From Maribacter sp. 1_MG-2023 (GTDB lineage: Bacteria; Bacteroidota; Bacteroidia; Flavobacteriales; Flavobacteriaceae), in assembly GCF_030547005.1 (NCBI RefSeq), contig NZ_JAUOPN010000001.1, forward strand, positions 124,001 through 188,000: 64,000 nt of DNA, in the 5' to 3' direction. The notes under the pieces were generated by a model. It had not been told where the DNA came from and made no database searches. It saw nothing but the letters and a program-made list of their open reading frames with translations. Within the stretch, counting starts at the first letter, position 1; every line of letters begins with the position of its first letter. Shown in pieces: positions 25,833 through 34,820 of the stretch. A program made the position numbers and the translations under genes.

Positions 25833-26138
25833 TTAGATTGGCATTAGCAATTTAACTATAGTGCTAACTTGAATTTCTTCATCATCTTCATCTAACTCAG
25901 AATCTACAGTGAAAGTGATTATAAATTGTTTACCAACAAATTTTTCGCTGGTTAAATCAAATTCATTCGCAACATCATCTGTAATGTTAGTGAACTCTGT
26001 AGTGTAACCTTCACCATCAGAAAAAGCGTATACGCCATCAATATAGCCTTCATACGTTCCGTTTATAGTGCTGGTATCTTGACCATAAGAGGTCAACGAA
26101 GAAACTGCTACGAACAATACTATTAAAAGTGATTTCAT
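25833..26138 (-). CDS. Small secreted acidic protein
   Basis: 101 residues with a signal peptide (MKSLLIVLFVAVSSLTSYGQ). The mature part, about 80 residues, is acidic (DSELDEDDEEI) and predicted to be a small beta-structure (TINGTYEGYIDGVYAFSDG, FIITFTV). Family not recognised. Monocistronic, with a strong terminator immediately after it. The 26139-26420 gap upstream is AT-rich and holds a small ATCAT/ATGAT repeat near 26255-26270 but no gene. Confidence 0.6.
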   Translation of the reverse strand: MKSLLIVLFVAVSSLTSYGQDTSTINGTYEGYIDGVYAFSDGEGYTTEFTNITDDVANEFDLTSEKFVGKQFIITFTVDSELDEDDEEIQVSTIVKLLMPI

Positions 26139-26420
26139 TTTTTTAATTGTTTAGTTAATTATAGATTTTTTTGTCCGTTTTTTAAGTTCTTTTTATGGAC
26201 CTAAAAAGTTGATACAAATGAAATCTAATTAGTTGAATAACGATTAATTTTATCATTTTATTATGATAGTTTTTTTTAATCGTAAAGAACTGTAAGTCAG
26301 TTAGCTATTTTGATATTGGTATTAGAATATTTAGCGATTAAAGTATACTCTGGTTATTTAATGCTTACTAGTTTTGTAACTCATGGTGTTTTCTGTGAAA
26401 AAACCAAGTTGATATAGCTG

Positions 26421-27899
26421 CTAAGATTTAAACTTGGTCTGCAACTCTTCTACAATAGATTGCACCTTTTTGTTTTTATCGATTCTATCTAGAACAAGAG
26501 CAGTGTTTTGACGTTCCTTGCAGTTCTTAATAGCGCAACGCTCGCAGGTAACCCCTACTTTCTGAGACTTAAATTTTGGATCATCTAAAAATTTAATTTT
26601 GCGTGCAAGCTGTTTGTTCATCAGCAGACCAATACTGATACTTCTGTACTGATCATCCTTGAACGGATCTTTTGTTGCAGAAGAGAACACAATGTAGCTA
26701 TTGTCTTCGCCTTCATATTCAGAAACTTGACAATCAAATTCATGATCTTTTTGGCTCATCTTAATATCATTCAATACTTTTAGCGATACCCAGCGTCGGC
26801 AATAGTGTTCGTTAGTTTCATTAGCTCTTGGCGAATGTTGATGAGATAGGTGTAGCTCTTTTTTTAGATGATATTTTTTACTGCCTAACCTGTGTGTAAA
26901 CCTTAAGAAAAAGAGGTTTTGAATATTGAAGGAATTAGGTAGAATGTTGGTAAGGCGCTGATATACTGATTCAGGCGAGGCATTAAAGCCATTAATAAGG
27001 GATAGGAATTTCTTAGCATCAAAAGTCTCTTTTGAAAATACCTCTTCTATTTTTGGTACAAGTAGGGTTTTAGGAATTACTAGTGCGCCGGCAAAATATG
27101 AGGCATAGAAATTATTAAGGACCTGGTCAAAATTTTCAAATTTTATCCATGGAAAAGAATATAGTCTATCTGCGTATGCAAGAAAGTTATAAGCAATTTC
27201 CTTGGCGTAAATAAAAGCGCGCTGAGCTTCGTTAATGTCCGCAGATAGCAATAAGGTTTTAGTTTCCGGAACAAAAAGAGATCTCAAGTTTTCTAGAGCT
27301 TCGTATTTTTCTATTTCTCCGTTGTTAATAATGTATCCATATTCTTCTATTAAAATCTCCTCTAAATCTTTTGAAGATAGCGTTTTGGATAAATCGATAT
27401 GATAAGCTTTTGCAAATTTTAAAACTTGTTGCTCTATATCATCAAAGTAGTTATGGTTGGCTTCTTGGTAAGAGCGTAAAGAGGCAAGGTAAAAGCTTTC
27501 CCTACTAAAGCTATAATGCTGTGCTATTTCTATTATGGTACTTATAAAGGCATTGACCTTTGCGGGTGCTGTAGCAACAATATCTATTAAGTCACTCTCT
27601 TTAATACCGAACAGCTCTAACGGAATCTCTTTTAGAATTTTTGAACGTAGCAAATCTCCAATAGGAGCCAAGTTCTTATCAAGCTTTAAAGAGACCATTT
27701 GGTCGTATGGCACATCTAGTTTTTCTGACAGTAAAATGATTTTATCTGGCTTCGGATATTTTTTTCCTTTCTCAATCTCATTTAGATAAGATTTTGAAAG
27801 TCCGCAAATTTTAGATAATCCAAATAAAGACAGACTCTTATCTGTCCGTATTTGCTTGAGTTTTAAGCCGAAAATGAGTTTTATATATTCTTGTTCCAT
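26421..27899 (-). CDS. XRE-family regulator, RamB/ScfR type
   Basis: 492 residues. An N-terminal XRE helix-turn-helix (LKQIRTDKSLSLFGLSKICG, LSKSYLNEIEKGKKYP) is followed by a long central region of the ImmA/IrrE-related type without an HExxH motif, and a C-terminal DUF2083-like part ending CERCAIKNCKERQNT, probably a Cys cluster. This architecture is that of RamB/ScfR regulators, which control acetate and glyoxylate-shunt genes in actinobacteria. It diverges from aceB (28027), and a perfect palindrome lies between them. I infer regulation of aceBA, with acyl-CoA-type ligand sensing possible. Confidence 0.8.
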   Translation of the reverse strand: MEQEYIKLIFGLKLKQIRTDKSLSLFGLSKICGLSKSYLNEIEKGKKYPKPDKIILLSEKLDVPYDQMVSLKLDKNLAPIGDLLRSKILKEIPLELFGIKESDLIDIVATAPAKVNAFISTIIEIAQHYSFSRESFYLASLRSYQEANHNYFDDIEQQVLKFAKAYHIDLSKTLSSKDLEEILIEEYGYIINNGEIEKYEALENLRSLFVPETKTLLLSADINEAQRAFIYAKEIAYNFLAYADRLYSFPWIKFENFDQVLNNFYASYFAGALVIPKTLLVPKIEEVFSKETFDAKKFLSLINGFNASPESVYQRLTNILPNSFNIQNLFFLRFTHRLGSKKYHLKKELHLSHQHSPRANETNEHYCRRWVSLKVLNDIKMSQKDHEFDCQVSEYEGEDNSYIVFSSATKDPFKDDQYRSISIGLLMNKQLARKIKFLDDPKFKSQKVGVTCERCAIKNCKERQNTALVLDRIDKNKKVQSIVEELQTKFKS

Positions 27900-27961
27900 A
27901 TTGAGAATTTAAAGATACTATATTTTGCGGACATCATAAAAAAAGTGAATTTTATATATTT

Positions 27962-27975
27962 AGCGAACGTTCGCT
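27962..27975. promoter_or_regulatory. Palindromic operator between ramB-like gene and aceB
   Basis: AGCGAACGTTCGCT is a perfect 14-bp palindrome, 51 bp before the aceB start codon and 62 bp before the regulator start codon. A half-site GTTCGCTTAC recurs at 31341-31350, after aceA. It is the likely binding site of the adjacent regulator. Confidence 0.65.
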
Positions 27976-28026
27976 TGTTTTGTAAAGTATTTTATTCTAT
28001 CATTGTGTCAACAAAAACTTTTAATA

Positions 28027-29625
28027 ATGGAAAACACGATTTTAAAACATCCGAAAATTCAGTTCGCTAATCAGGTAGATCATTACTATCCTGAGATTTT
28101 AACAGACAGTGCTTTAGAGTTTCTTACAGCACTACATGAGAAATTTAACACCAAAAGATTAGAGCTACTTAAAAACCGTGAAGTCCAGCAAGAAGTCTTT
28201 GATAGTGGTCAGTTTCCTCATTTTCCTAAAGAGACCAAAACGATACGGGAAGGAGTTTGGACCGCAGGAAATATACCTGAAGATTTACAGGATAGAAGGG
28301 TAGAAATTACCGGACCTGTAAATCGTAAAATGATTATAAATGCATTGAACTCTGGTGCTAAAACATTTATGGCGGATTTAGAGGATAGCAATTCTCCTAG
28401 TTGGAAAAATAGTATTGAAGGGCAACAAAATTTAATGGACGCTAATACAAAGACTATTAGTTTAACAGATACAAAGAGGGGAAAATCATACCAATTAAAG
28501 GAGGAAACGGCAGTGCTTTTGGTAAGGCCAAGAGGCTTGCACTTAAATGAAAGACATTTATTGATAAATGAAGAAGAGGCTTCGGGTAGTTTGGTAGATT
28601 TTGGACTATATGTTTTCCATAATACAAAAACTATGATGGAGAACGGTACGGCACCTTATTTCTATCTGCCCAAATTGGAACATTATACGGAAGCACGTTG
28701 GTGGAACGAAGTTTTTGAATTTGCACAAGACTATTTGCAGGTACCTATTGGTACGTTTAAAGCGACGGTATTGGTTGAAACAATTACAGCGAGTTTTCAA
28801 TTAGACGAAATCATTTTTGAACTAAAAAATCATATCGTTGGGCTAAACTGTGGTCGTTGGGATTATATTTTCTCATACATCAAAAAGTTTAGAAACCACC
28901 CTGGGTTCGTCGTACCTAACAGGGATCAGGTAACCATGACGACTCCGTTTATGGATGCCTATGCAAAACTTGTGGTTCAAAAATGCCATAAGCGAGGTAT
29001 ACTTGCTATTGGTGGTATGGCAGCGCAAATACCGATTAAGAACGATGACAAAGCAAATGCCGAAGCGTTGGAAAAAGTTAGGAAAGACAAAGAACGCGAA
29101 GTACAAAATGGCCATGATGGTACATGGGTGGCACACCCTGCCTTGGTTGAGGTAGCTATGAACGAATTTAACAAGCACATGCCAACACCTAATCAAATGC
29201 ACGTATTGTGTGAAGATGTACAGGTAACAGAAGAAGATTTGGTAGAAATCCCAAGAGGTACAATTACCGAGGCCGGAATTAGGAAAAATATCAATGTGGG
29301 TATTTTATATACAGAGGCTTGGTTGCGAGGGCATGGAGCAGTAGCACTTTACAACTTAATGGAAGATGCCGCTACGGCAGAAATTTCTAGGACCCAGGTA
29401 TGGCAGTGGTTGAAGAATGAAGTTATCCTTGCAGATGGGCGCCAATTGAATAAAGGTCTGTATATGGAAATATTCGATGATGAAGTAGAAAAACTAATTA
29501 CCGAAGTTGGTGAAGATAATATGAAGAACACCAAATTTGAATTGGCGATACAACTGTTCGATCAGTTGGTGGTTACAGATAAATTTGAGGAGTTCTTAAC
29601 ATTACCTGCCTATAAATTCATTTAA
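28027..29625 (+). CDS. aceB: Malate synthase A
   Basis: 532 residues from the ATG at 28027 (MENTILKHPKIQF); the upstream TTG frame is not used. Signatures of malate synthase A are present: FMADLEDSNSPSW, VRPRGLHLNERH, and GLNCGRWDYIFSYIKKF near the catalytic Glu/Asp. Length is typical (about 530). It condenses glyoxylate and acetyl-CoA to malate in the glyoxylate shunt, in the cytosol. Divergent from a RamB-type regulator and followed 75 bp later by aceA; the intervening hairpin at 29633-29665 suggests an operon with differential expression. Confidence 0.95.
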   Translation: MENTILKHPKIQFANQVDHYYPEILTDSALEFLTALHEKFNTKRLELLKNREVQQEVFDSGQFPHFPKETKTIREGVWTAGNIPEDLQDRRVEITGPVNRKMIINALNSGAKTFMADLEDSNSPSWKNSIEGQQNLMDANTKTISLTDTKRGKSYQLKEETAVLLVRPRGLHLNERHLLINEEEASGSLVDFGLYVFHNTKTMMENGTAPYFYLPKLEHYTEARWWNEVFEFAQDYLQVPIGTFKATVLVETITASFQLDEIIFELKNHIVGLNCGRWDYIFSYIKKFRNHPGFVVPNRDQVTMTTPFMDAYAKLVVQKCHKRGILAIGGMAAQIPIKNDDKANAEALEKVRKDKEREVQNGHDGTWVAHPALVEVAMNEFNKHMPTPNQMHVLCEDVQVTEEDLVEIPRGTITEAGIRKNINVGILYTEAWLRGHGAVALYNLMEDAATAEISRTQVWQWLKNEVILADGRQLNKGLYMEIFDDEVEKLITEVGEDNMKNTKFELAIQLFDQLVVTDKFEEFLTLPAYKFI

Positions 29626-29632
29626 ATAAAAC

Positions 29633-29665
29633 GATCCTGCCATTGCGGCAACAATGAACAGGATC
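29633..29665 (+). other. Intercistronic stem-loop between aceB and aceA
   Basis: Nested arms GATCCTG (29633-29639) with CAGGATC (29659-29665) and CATTG (29641-29645) with CAATG (29652-29656) form a 12-bp imperfect hairpin. No T-run follows, so it is more likely an mRNA-processing or stability element than a full terminator. Confidence 0.55.
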
Positions 29666-29699
29666 TCATTATCAATATTAAATAACGTATTTCAAAATT

Positions 29700-31331
29700 A
29701 TGAAAAATTTAGAACAAAGCAAGTACAGTTCGGCATTAGAGACTGTAAGAAACCTAAAGCAAAAATACGGGGCATCTTGGAACGATATCAACCCAGAAAA
29801 TGCTGCTAGAATGGTCGCTCAAAATCGTTTTAAAACCGGATTGGATATTGCTAAATACACAGCGGGCATTATGAGAAAAGATATGGCGGAGTATGATGCA
29901 GACCCGTCTAACTATACACAATCTTTAGGTTGTTGGCATGGTTTTGTTGCGCAGCAAAAAATGATTGCTGTTAAAAAGCACCATAAAACTACCAGTAAAA
30001 AATACTTATACCTTTCTGGATGGATGGTGGCAGCGCTACGTTCAGAATTCGGACCGTTACCAGATCAATCTATGCATGAAAAAACTGCGGTATCAAGTTT
30101 AATTGCAGAAATCTATGATTTTTTACGCCAGGCGGATGCTATTGAATTGAACGATCTGTTCAGAAGATTGGAAAATGGAGAAGATGTTCAAGATGAAATC
30201 GATAATTATGAAACTCATATCGTACCGATCATTGCTGATATAGATGCTGGTTTTGGTAATGAGGAGGCTACTTATTTATTGGCCAAGAAAATGATCCAAG
30301 CGGGTGCTTGTGCCATACAGATAGAAAATCAGGTATCAGATGCAAAGCAATGCGGGCACCAAGATGGTAAGGTAACCGTACCTCATGAAGATTTCATTGC
30401 CAAACTAAATGCAGTACGATATGCGTTTATTGAATTGGGAATTGACGATGGGGTAATTGTAGCAAGAACAGATTCTGAAGGTGCGGGACTTACACAGAAG
30501 TTGCCAGTAAGTCAAGAACCTGGTGATTTGGCATCACAGTACTTGGCTTTTGTGGAGGCAGAGGAAATTGTGATTTCAGAGGCGCGAGAAGATGATGTAC
30601 TTTTAAAAAGAGACGGTAAATTGGTACGTCCAATTCGTTTGCCAAACGGATTATATAAATTTAGAAGCGGCACTAATATAGATAGAGTAGTGCTAGATTG
30701 TATTACCAGTTTGCAAAATGGGGCGGATTTACTGTGGATTGAAACACCAACACCTAATGTAAAGCAAATTGCACATATGGTAAATAGAATAAGAGCCGTG
30801 GTGCCTAATGCAAAATTGGTGTATAACAATTCACCATCGTTTAACTGGACATTGAACTTTCGTGGGCAGGCGTATGATGAAATGCTTGCAGAAGGGGAGA
30901 ATATGACGGAGTACGATAGAAATAATTTAATGTCAGAAGATTATGATGATACTGAATTATCTTTCCGTGCAGATATGAAAATAAGAAGCTTTCAGGTAGA
31001 TGGAGCTAGGGATGCTGGTATTTTTCATCACTTAATTACCTTACCAACATATCATACCACAGCATTACATATGAGCGATCTTACCAAGGGTTATTTTGGA
31101 GAAGAAAGTATGCTAGCGTATGTAAAAGGTGTACAAAGACAAGAAATTCGTAAAGGTGTTTCTTGTGTAAAACACCAGAGAATGGCAGGTTCTGATCTAG
31201 GTGATGATCATAAATCTTTCTTTGCAGGAGATAAGGCTTTAAAAGCAGGTGGCGAGAAGAATACGTCTAACCAATTTGATGCCGGATCCAAAAGCAAAAA
31301 GGTTGAAAAAGAAGTAGGAGTGTTATCCTAA
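29700..31331 (+). CDS. aceA: Isocitrate lyase
   Basis: 543 residues, the longer bacterial class (similar in length to the Pseudomonas enzyme). The active-site loop reads KQCGH (K216-Q217-C218-G219-H220), the K-Q variant of the KKCGH motif found in this subclass. Other motifs are IADIDAGFGN, VTVPHEDFIAKL, IVARTDSEGAG and LVYNNSPSFNW. It splits isocitrate into glyoxylate and succinate, the first step of the glyoxylate shunt, and supplies glyoxylate to the malate synthase encoded upstream. A terminator follows at 31363-31392. Confidence 0.95.
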   Translation: MKNLEQSKYSSALETVRNLKQKYGASWNDINPENAARMVAQNRFKTGLDIAKYTAGIMRKDMAEYDADPSNYTQSLGCWHGFVAQQKMIAVKKHHKTTSKKYLYLSGWMVAALRSEFGPLPDQSMHEKTAVSSLIAEIYDFLRQADAIELNDLFRRLENGEDVQDEIDNYETHIVPIIADIDAGFGNEEATYLLAKKMIQAGACAIQIENQVSDAKQCGHQDGKVTVPHEDFIAKLNAVRYAFIELGIDDGVIVARTDSEGAGLTQKLPVSQEPGDLASQYLAFVEAEEIVISEAREDDVLLKRDGKLVRPIRLPNGLYKFRSGTNIDRVVLDCITSLQNGADLLWIETPTPNVKQIAHMVNRIRAVVPNAKLVYNNSPSFNWTLNFRGQAYDEMLAEGENMTEYDRNNLMSEDYDDTELSFRADMKIRSFQVDGARDAGIFHHLITLPTYHTTALHMSDLTKGYFGEESMLAYVKGVQRQEIRKGVSCVKHQRMAGSDLGDDHKSFFAGDKALKAGGEKNTSNQFDAGSKSKKVEKEVGVLS

Positions 31332-31362
31332 AAACAAACTGTTCGCTTACTTTTCCTGAAAT

Positions 31363-31392
31363 GGGTCAGCCTCCGGGTTGGCTCATTTTTTT
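31363..31392 (+). terminator. Terminator of the aceBA unit
   Basis: A 9-bp stem with three G-T pairs (31363-31371 with 31376-31384) is followed by ATTTTTTT. Confidence 0.75.
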
Positions 31393-31442
31393 ATTTAATA
31401 TAGCTATCAAGTACTAAATCAAAGTTAAATTTTTTTTTGTAT

Positions 31443-31458
31443 CAAAGCACTTGCTTAG
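31443..31458. promoter_or_regulatory. TetR-type operator, copy 1
   Basis: CAAAGCACTTGCTTAG shows AAGC/GCTT arms with a 4-bp spacer and resembles the palindrome at 32064-32079. It overlaps the promoter element at 31456-31463, so a bound regulator would block its own transcription. Confidence 0.6.
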
Positions 31459-31463
31459 TTTTG
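31456..31463 (+). promoter_or_regulatory. -7 promoter element of the TetR gene
   Basis: TAGTTTTG matches TAnnTTTG, 17 nt before the ATG at 31481. Its first bases overlap operator copy 1. Confidence 0.55.
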
Positions 31464-31480
31464 TAGTGTAATTAGAAATA

Positions 31481-32044
31481 ATGGCACGTAAAAAACAATA
31501 TAACGAGACTGAGGTTATAGATAAGGCAATGCGCTTGTTCTGGCGTAATGGCTATGAAAGCACATCGGTTCGTATGTTAGAGAAAGAAATGGGTATTAAC
31601 CAGTTCTCTATTTATGCCAGCTTTAAAAACAAAGAGGGTGTATTTCTAGAAAGTATTAAACTTTATAATACCCAAATAAAAGCCATCACCAATACCTTAG
31701 AGAAATCTAATAATGGAGTAGAAGGTATTAAAGAATATTTTCTTGATTTTCTTGATTTTTCTAGAGAAGGTGCAATTTTTAAAGGTTGCCTGGTTACCAA
31801 TACTGTAAATGAAATTAAAGAAGATTCCAGTCCTGTAATTATGGCTGCTTTAAAACGTTTTTCTGCAAATATTAGAGAACTTTTTGTAAGGAACCTAAAA
31901 CAAGACGACTCAAGGGATGTAAAAGAAATAGAAGCACAAGCTGACTATTTAATGAACGCTCTTTTAGGTCTGTCTATTTCATCGAAGGTGTTTAAAGAGG
32001 AACAGCTAAAAGGCATTATTAAGATTACATTTTTACACTTGTAG
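31481..32044 (+). CDS. TetR/AcrR-family repressor
   Basis: 187 residues. The N-terminal helix-turn-helix is typical (EVIDKAMRLFWRNGYESTSV, then MGINQFSIYASFKNKEGVFL). The ligand domain contains GCLVTNTVNEI, as in redox/aldehyde-responsive TetR members such as the NemR/YcdC-like group, where a Cys at this position senses electrophiles (here the C of KGCLVT). That functional assignment is inference. Matching palindromes before its own gene and before the AhpD-like gene (32120) suggest it controls both. Confidence 0.85.
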   Translation: MARKKQYNETEVIDKAMRLFWRNGYESTSVRMLEKEMGINQFSIYASFKNKEGVFLESIKLYNTQIKAITNTLEKSNNGVEGIKEYFLDFLDFSREGAIFKGCLVTNTVNEIKEDSSPVIMAALKRFSANIRELFVRNLKQDDSRDVKEIEAQADYLMNALLGLSISSKVFKEEQLKGIIKITFLHL

Positions 32045-32063
32045 CATTTTTTTTAATCAATAA

Positions 32064-32079
32064 CTAAGCGTTTGCTTAG
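32064..32079. promoter_or_regulatory. TetR-type operator, copy 2
   Basis: CTAAGCGTTTGCTTAG is a perfect 6-bp inverted repeat with a 4-bp spacer, 40 bp before the AhpD-like start codon and 19 bp after the TetR stop. Confidence 0.7.
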
Positions 32080-32119
32080 ATTTAACATAAATATAATAAT
32101 TAATAAAAACAATAAGATT

Positions 32120-32668
32120 ATGACAACTTTAAAAGTACACGATATTGAGTCTGCACCAGAAGGTAGCAAAGGATTATTAGAGAATTCTCAAAAATCATTT
32201 GGTATGATCCCTGGTTTGCACGGTGTATTGGCTGCTTCACCTAAAATTTTAGAAGCGTATCAAACATTACATAAACTATTTACTGAAACTTCTTTCAACA
32301 ACGATGAGTTGACAGTAGTATGGCAGGCTATCAATGTTGAGCATGCTTGTCATTACTGTGTACCAGCACACACAGGTATAGCTAAAATGATGAAGGTTGA
32401 TGATGCTATTACAGAAGCGTTACGTAACGAAACTCCGTTAGCAGATGCAAAATTAGAAGCACTAAGAACTATGACATTGACTATAGTTCGTAACCGTGGT
32501 AATGTAACTCAAGATGATTTAGATGCTTTTTATGCAGCTGGTTATGGTGAGCAACAAGTATTGGAAATTATCTTAGGCTTATCTCAAAAAGTTATCAGTA
32601 ACTATACAAACCATATTGCACATACACCAGTAGATGCACCTTTTCAAGGTTTTGCATGGTCTAAATAA
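32120..32668 (+). CDS. Carboxymuconolactone decarboxylase/AhpD-like protein
   Basis: 182 residues from the ATG at 32120 (MTTLKVHDIESAPEGS). The motif EHACHYCVPAH (E74, C77, C80, H84) is the AhpD-type redox centre with the ExxxCxxCxxxH layout. Such proteins act as peroxidases or peroxidase partners with a Cys pair. It is the first gene after the TetR repressor and follows operator copy 2. Codon use suggests strong expression. A hairpin ends this unit at 32722-32755. Confidence 0.85.
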   Translation: MTTLKVHDIESAPEGSKGLLENSQKSFGMIPGLHGVLAASPKILEAYQTLHKLFTETSFNNDELTVVWQAINVEHACHYCVPAHTGIAKMMKVDDAITEALRNETPLADAKLEALRTMTLTIVRNRGNVTQDDLDAFYAAGYGEQQVLEIILGLSQKVISNYTNHIAHTPVDAPFQGFAWSK

Positions 32669-32721
32669 TTGAGGTTTCAGTTTTCCCCCGAAACCATATG
32701 TTGATTGAGTGATTTTAGTAG

Positions 32722-32755
32722 CCTTCCGTCTTTAGGCGGAAGGTTATTTAATTTT
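32722..32755 (+). terminator. Hairpin after the AhpD-like gene
   Basis: CCTTCCGTC (32722-32730) pairs with GGCGGAAGG (32735-32743) around TTTA, followed by a T-rich but interrupted run (TTATTTAATTTT). The weak T-run may allow read-through into the GAPDH gene. Confidence 0.6.
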
Positions 32756-32775
32756 AATAAACTAAATACATCGAA

Positions 32776-33768
32776 ATGAAAAAAATAGCAATAAACGGAA
32801 TGGGGCGTATAGGTCGCGCTTCTTTAAAGGTGATTTTGGATACTCCAGAATTAGAGTTAGTAGCGGTAAACGATATCGTATCTATAGAGAATATAGCTTA
32901 TTTACTTAAGTATGATTCAGTTTATGGAATTTATGAAAAAGAGGTTTCTCATGATGATAACAACTTGATCATAGATGGTCAAAAAATTCAATACAACTCG
33001 CAACGTAATCCTGAAGATTTACCTTGGGAAGAACATCATATTGATGTAGTTATTGAAAGTACTGGTTTCTTTACCAAAAGCGAAGACGCTAAAAAACACA
33101 TTAAAGCAGGTACTAAATCTGTTATTATTTCAGCACCAACAAAAAGTGAGGACATACCAACGGTAGTTCATGGTGTAAATACGGAAGCTGGAGAAACTAA
33201 CATATTTTCATGTGCTAGTTGTACAACAAATAACATAAGTCCTGTTGTTGAGATTTTAAGTCGTAGAATTGGTATTAAGAAAGCTATCATGACTACGGTA
33301 CACGCCTATACTGCATCTCAAGGTATTGTAGATTCTCCATCACAGAAGAACTTAAGAATGGGGCGTGCCGGTGCGGCGAATATAGTACCAACATCTACTG
33401 GTGCAGCAATTGCAACCACTAAAGCTTTGCCAGGTTTAGCCGGTAAATTTGATGGTGTTGCTTTACGTGTTCCTATTCCGGTAGGTTCAATGTCCGATCT
33501 AACATTTGTAATGGAACATGATATTACACCAGAAGCTATTAATGCTATTTTTAGGGAAGAAGCGGCTACTAAAAGATATCAGAACGTTCTTGCTACAACA
33601 GATCAGCCTTTGGTATCTTCTGATATTGTGAAAAATCCGCATGCGTCAACTGTTGATTTAGGTATGACTAGAGTCGTAGATGGCGATTTGTTAAAAGTGA
33701 TGACCTGGTATGATAACGAATGGGGATTCACCAATCAAATGATTCGTCAAATTTTATCAGAAAACTAG
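32776..33768 (+). CDS. gap: Glyceraldehyde-3-phosphate dehydrogenase, variant
   Basis: 330 residues. Rossmann motif INGMGRIGR at the N-terminus, an acidic residue after strand 2 (AVND, favouring NAD), and the catalytic Cys149 in SCASCTTNN with His176 in TTVHAYT. The usual motif is SNASCTTNC; here Asn146 is Cys and the second Cys (153) is Asn. It catalyses oxidation of G3P to 1,3-bisphosphoglycerate. The position inside a TetR-AhpD redox neighbourhood suggests a stress-related second copy rather than the main glycolytic enzyme. Confidence 0.9.
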   Translation: MKKIAINGMGRIGRASLKVILDTPELELVAVNDIVSIENIAYLLKYDSVYGIYEKEVSHDDNNLIIDGQKIQYNSQRNPEDLPWEEHHIDVVIESTGFFTKSEDAKKHIKAGTKSVIISAPTKSEDIPTVVHGVNTEAGETNIFSCASCTTNNISPVVEILSRRIGIKKAIMTTVHAYTASQGIVDSPSQKNLRMGRAGAANIVPTSTGAAIATTKALPGLAGKFDGVALRVPIPVGSMSDLTFVMEHDITPEAINAIFREEAATKRYQNVLATTDQPLVSSDIVKNPHASTVDLGMTRVVDGDLLKVMTWYDNEWGFTNQMIRQILSEN

Positions 33769-33778
33769 AATATACTAG

Positions 33779-33815
33779 GTAGCGTTTCTTGATTGAATAG
33801 AACCGCTACTTTTTT
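33779..33815 (+). terminator. Terminator after gap
   Basis: GTAGCG (33779-33784) pairs with CGCTAC (33804-33809), with TTCT/AGAA extending it inside, followed by a run of T to 33815. Confidence 0.75.
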
Positions 33816-33835
33816 CAACTTTAAAAACTCAAAAA

Positions 33836-34150
33836 ATGATAAAGGTATCTGTAATGTATCCGAATAGTAAAGACGTAAAGTTCGATACTGATTATTATAA
33901 AAATACGCACTTGCCAATGGTTCAAAAACTAGTGGGTAATGCATTGAAAGGATTGGAATTGGATCTAGGTGTTGGTGGCAGAGCGGCAGGCGACGCTGCA
34001 CCCTATGTAGCCATTGCTCATTTAAAGTTTGAGGATGTAGCTTCTTTTCAAGCGGCATTTGGTCCTCATGCAGCGACATTTGCGGCAGATGTTAAAAATT
34101 ATAGCAATGTACAAGGTGAGATTCAGATCAGTGAATTGGTAACATTTTAA
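33836..34150 (+). CDS. EthD-family reductase
   Basis: 104 residues. MIKVSVMYPNSKDVKFDTDYYKNTHLPMVQ and the later GPHAATFAADV segment match EthD-domain proteins (dimeric alpha-beta barrel, ferredoxin-like fold), typically small reductase or decarboxylase components. It lies 3 bp before the DsbA-like gene and starts a compact run of redox genes. Confidence 0.85.
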   Translation: MIKVSVMYPNSKDVKFDTDYYKNTHLPMVQKLVGNALKGLELDLGVGGRAAGDAAPYVAIAHLKFEDVASFQAAFGPHAATFAADVKNYSNVQGEIQISELVTF

Positions 34151-34153
34151 GAG

Positions 34154-34798
34154 ATGAAAGAGAAATTAAAAATAGATATCGTTTCTGATGTAGTATGTCC
34201 CTGGTGCATAATTGGGTATAAGCGTTTAGAAAAAGCCATTTCAGAACTAGGTATTGAAGATCGGGTGGAGATTGAATGGCAACCGTTTGAGCTAAACCCT
34301 GGTATGCCACCAGAAGGGCAAAATATAACAGAGCATATTACCGAAAAATACGGTTCTACAATAGAACAACAAATTGAATCGCGCCAAAACATGACAGATG
34401 TTGGTGAAGAGTTAGGTTTCAAATTCGATTATTTTGATGAGATGCGTATGTCAAACACCTTTGAAGCTCATGTTTTGTTAGAATATGCTAAGGATTTTGG
34501 AAAACAGACCGAGCTGAAAATGCGATTGATTACTTCTTTCTTTACCGAAAGAAAAGATGTTTCTGATAGAGCTGTTTTGAAAGAAGCTTTAATAGCGGTC
34601 GGTTTAAATGCAGACGAGGCACTGGCTAGGTTAGACAGTGAAGAAGCGAGATTTGAGGTAAGAAACAAACAAGGCGAATGGAAGAATATGGGTGTAAACT
34701 CAGTACCGACTATTGTTTTTAATATGAAAAGTGCAGTAACAGGTGCGCAACCCGTTTCTACTTTTAAACAAATACTAGGCGAACTAATTGCCGATTAA
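34154..34798 (+). CDS. DsbA-family oxidoreductase (FrnE-like)
   Basis: 214 residues, no signal peptide, so cytosolic. The active site is CPWC (C15-C18) at the end of the first strand (DIVSDVVCPWC), with the cis-Pro loop GVNSVPTIVF near the C-terminus. The length and the inserted helical domain are those of FrnE-like thioredoxin-fold enzymes, which handle oxidative damage. It is 3 bp from the EthD gene and 22 bp before the peroxiredoxin-like gene. Confidence 0.9.
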   Translation: MKEKLKIDIVSDVVCPWCIIGYKRLEKAISELGIEDRVEIEWQPFELNPGMPPEGQNITEHITEKYGSTIEQQIESRQNMTDVGEELGFKFDYFDEMRMSNTFEAHVLLEYAKDFGKQTELKMRLITSFFTERKDVSDRAVLKEALIAVGLNADEALARLDSEEARFEVRNKQGEWKNMGVNSVPTIVFNMKSAVTGAQPVSTFKQILGELIAD

Positions 34799-34820
34799 TA
34801 AAAATATAAATCCGTCTATC

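Noticed and set aside
28606..29202. Several minus-strand frames of 64-109 codons inside aceB
   Set aside because: They are antisense shadows of a strongly conserved enzyme gene and have no independent support.
29700..31331. Isocitrate lyase inactivated because the motif is KQCGH instead of KKCGH
   Set aside because: The KQCGH form is known in the longer bacterial isocitrate lyase subclass, and all other motifs are intact.
33765..34079. Minus-strand 104-codon frame opposite the EthD gene
   Set aside because: It overlaps the well-supported EthD frame and the terminator, and reads as low-complexity H/L/P-rich sequence.
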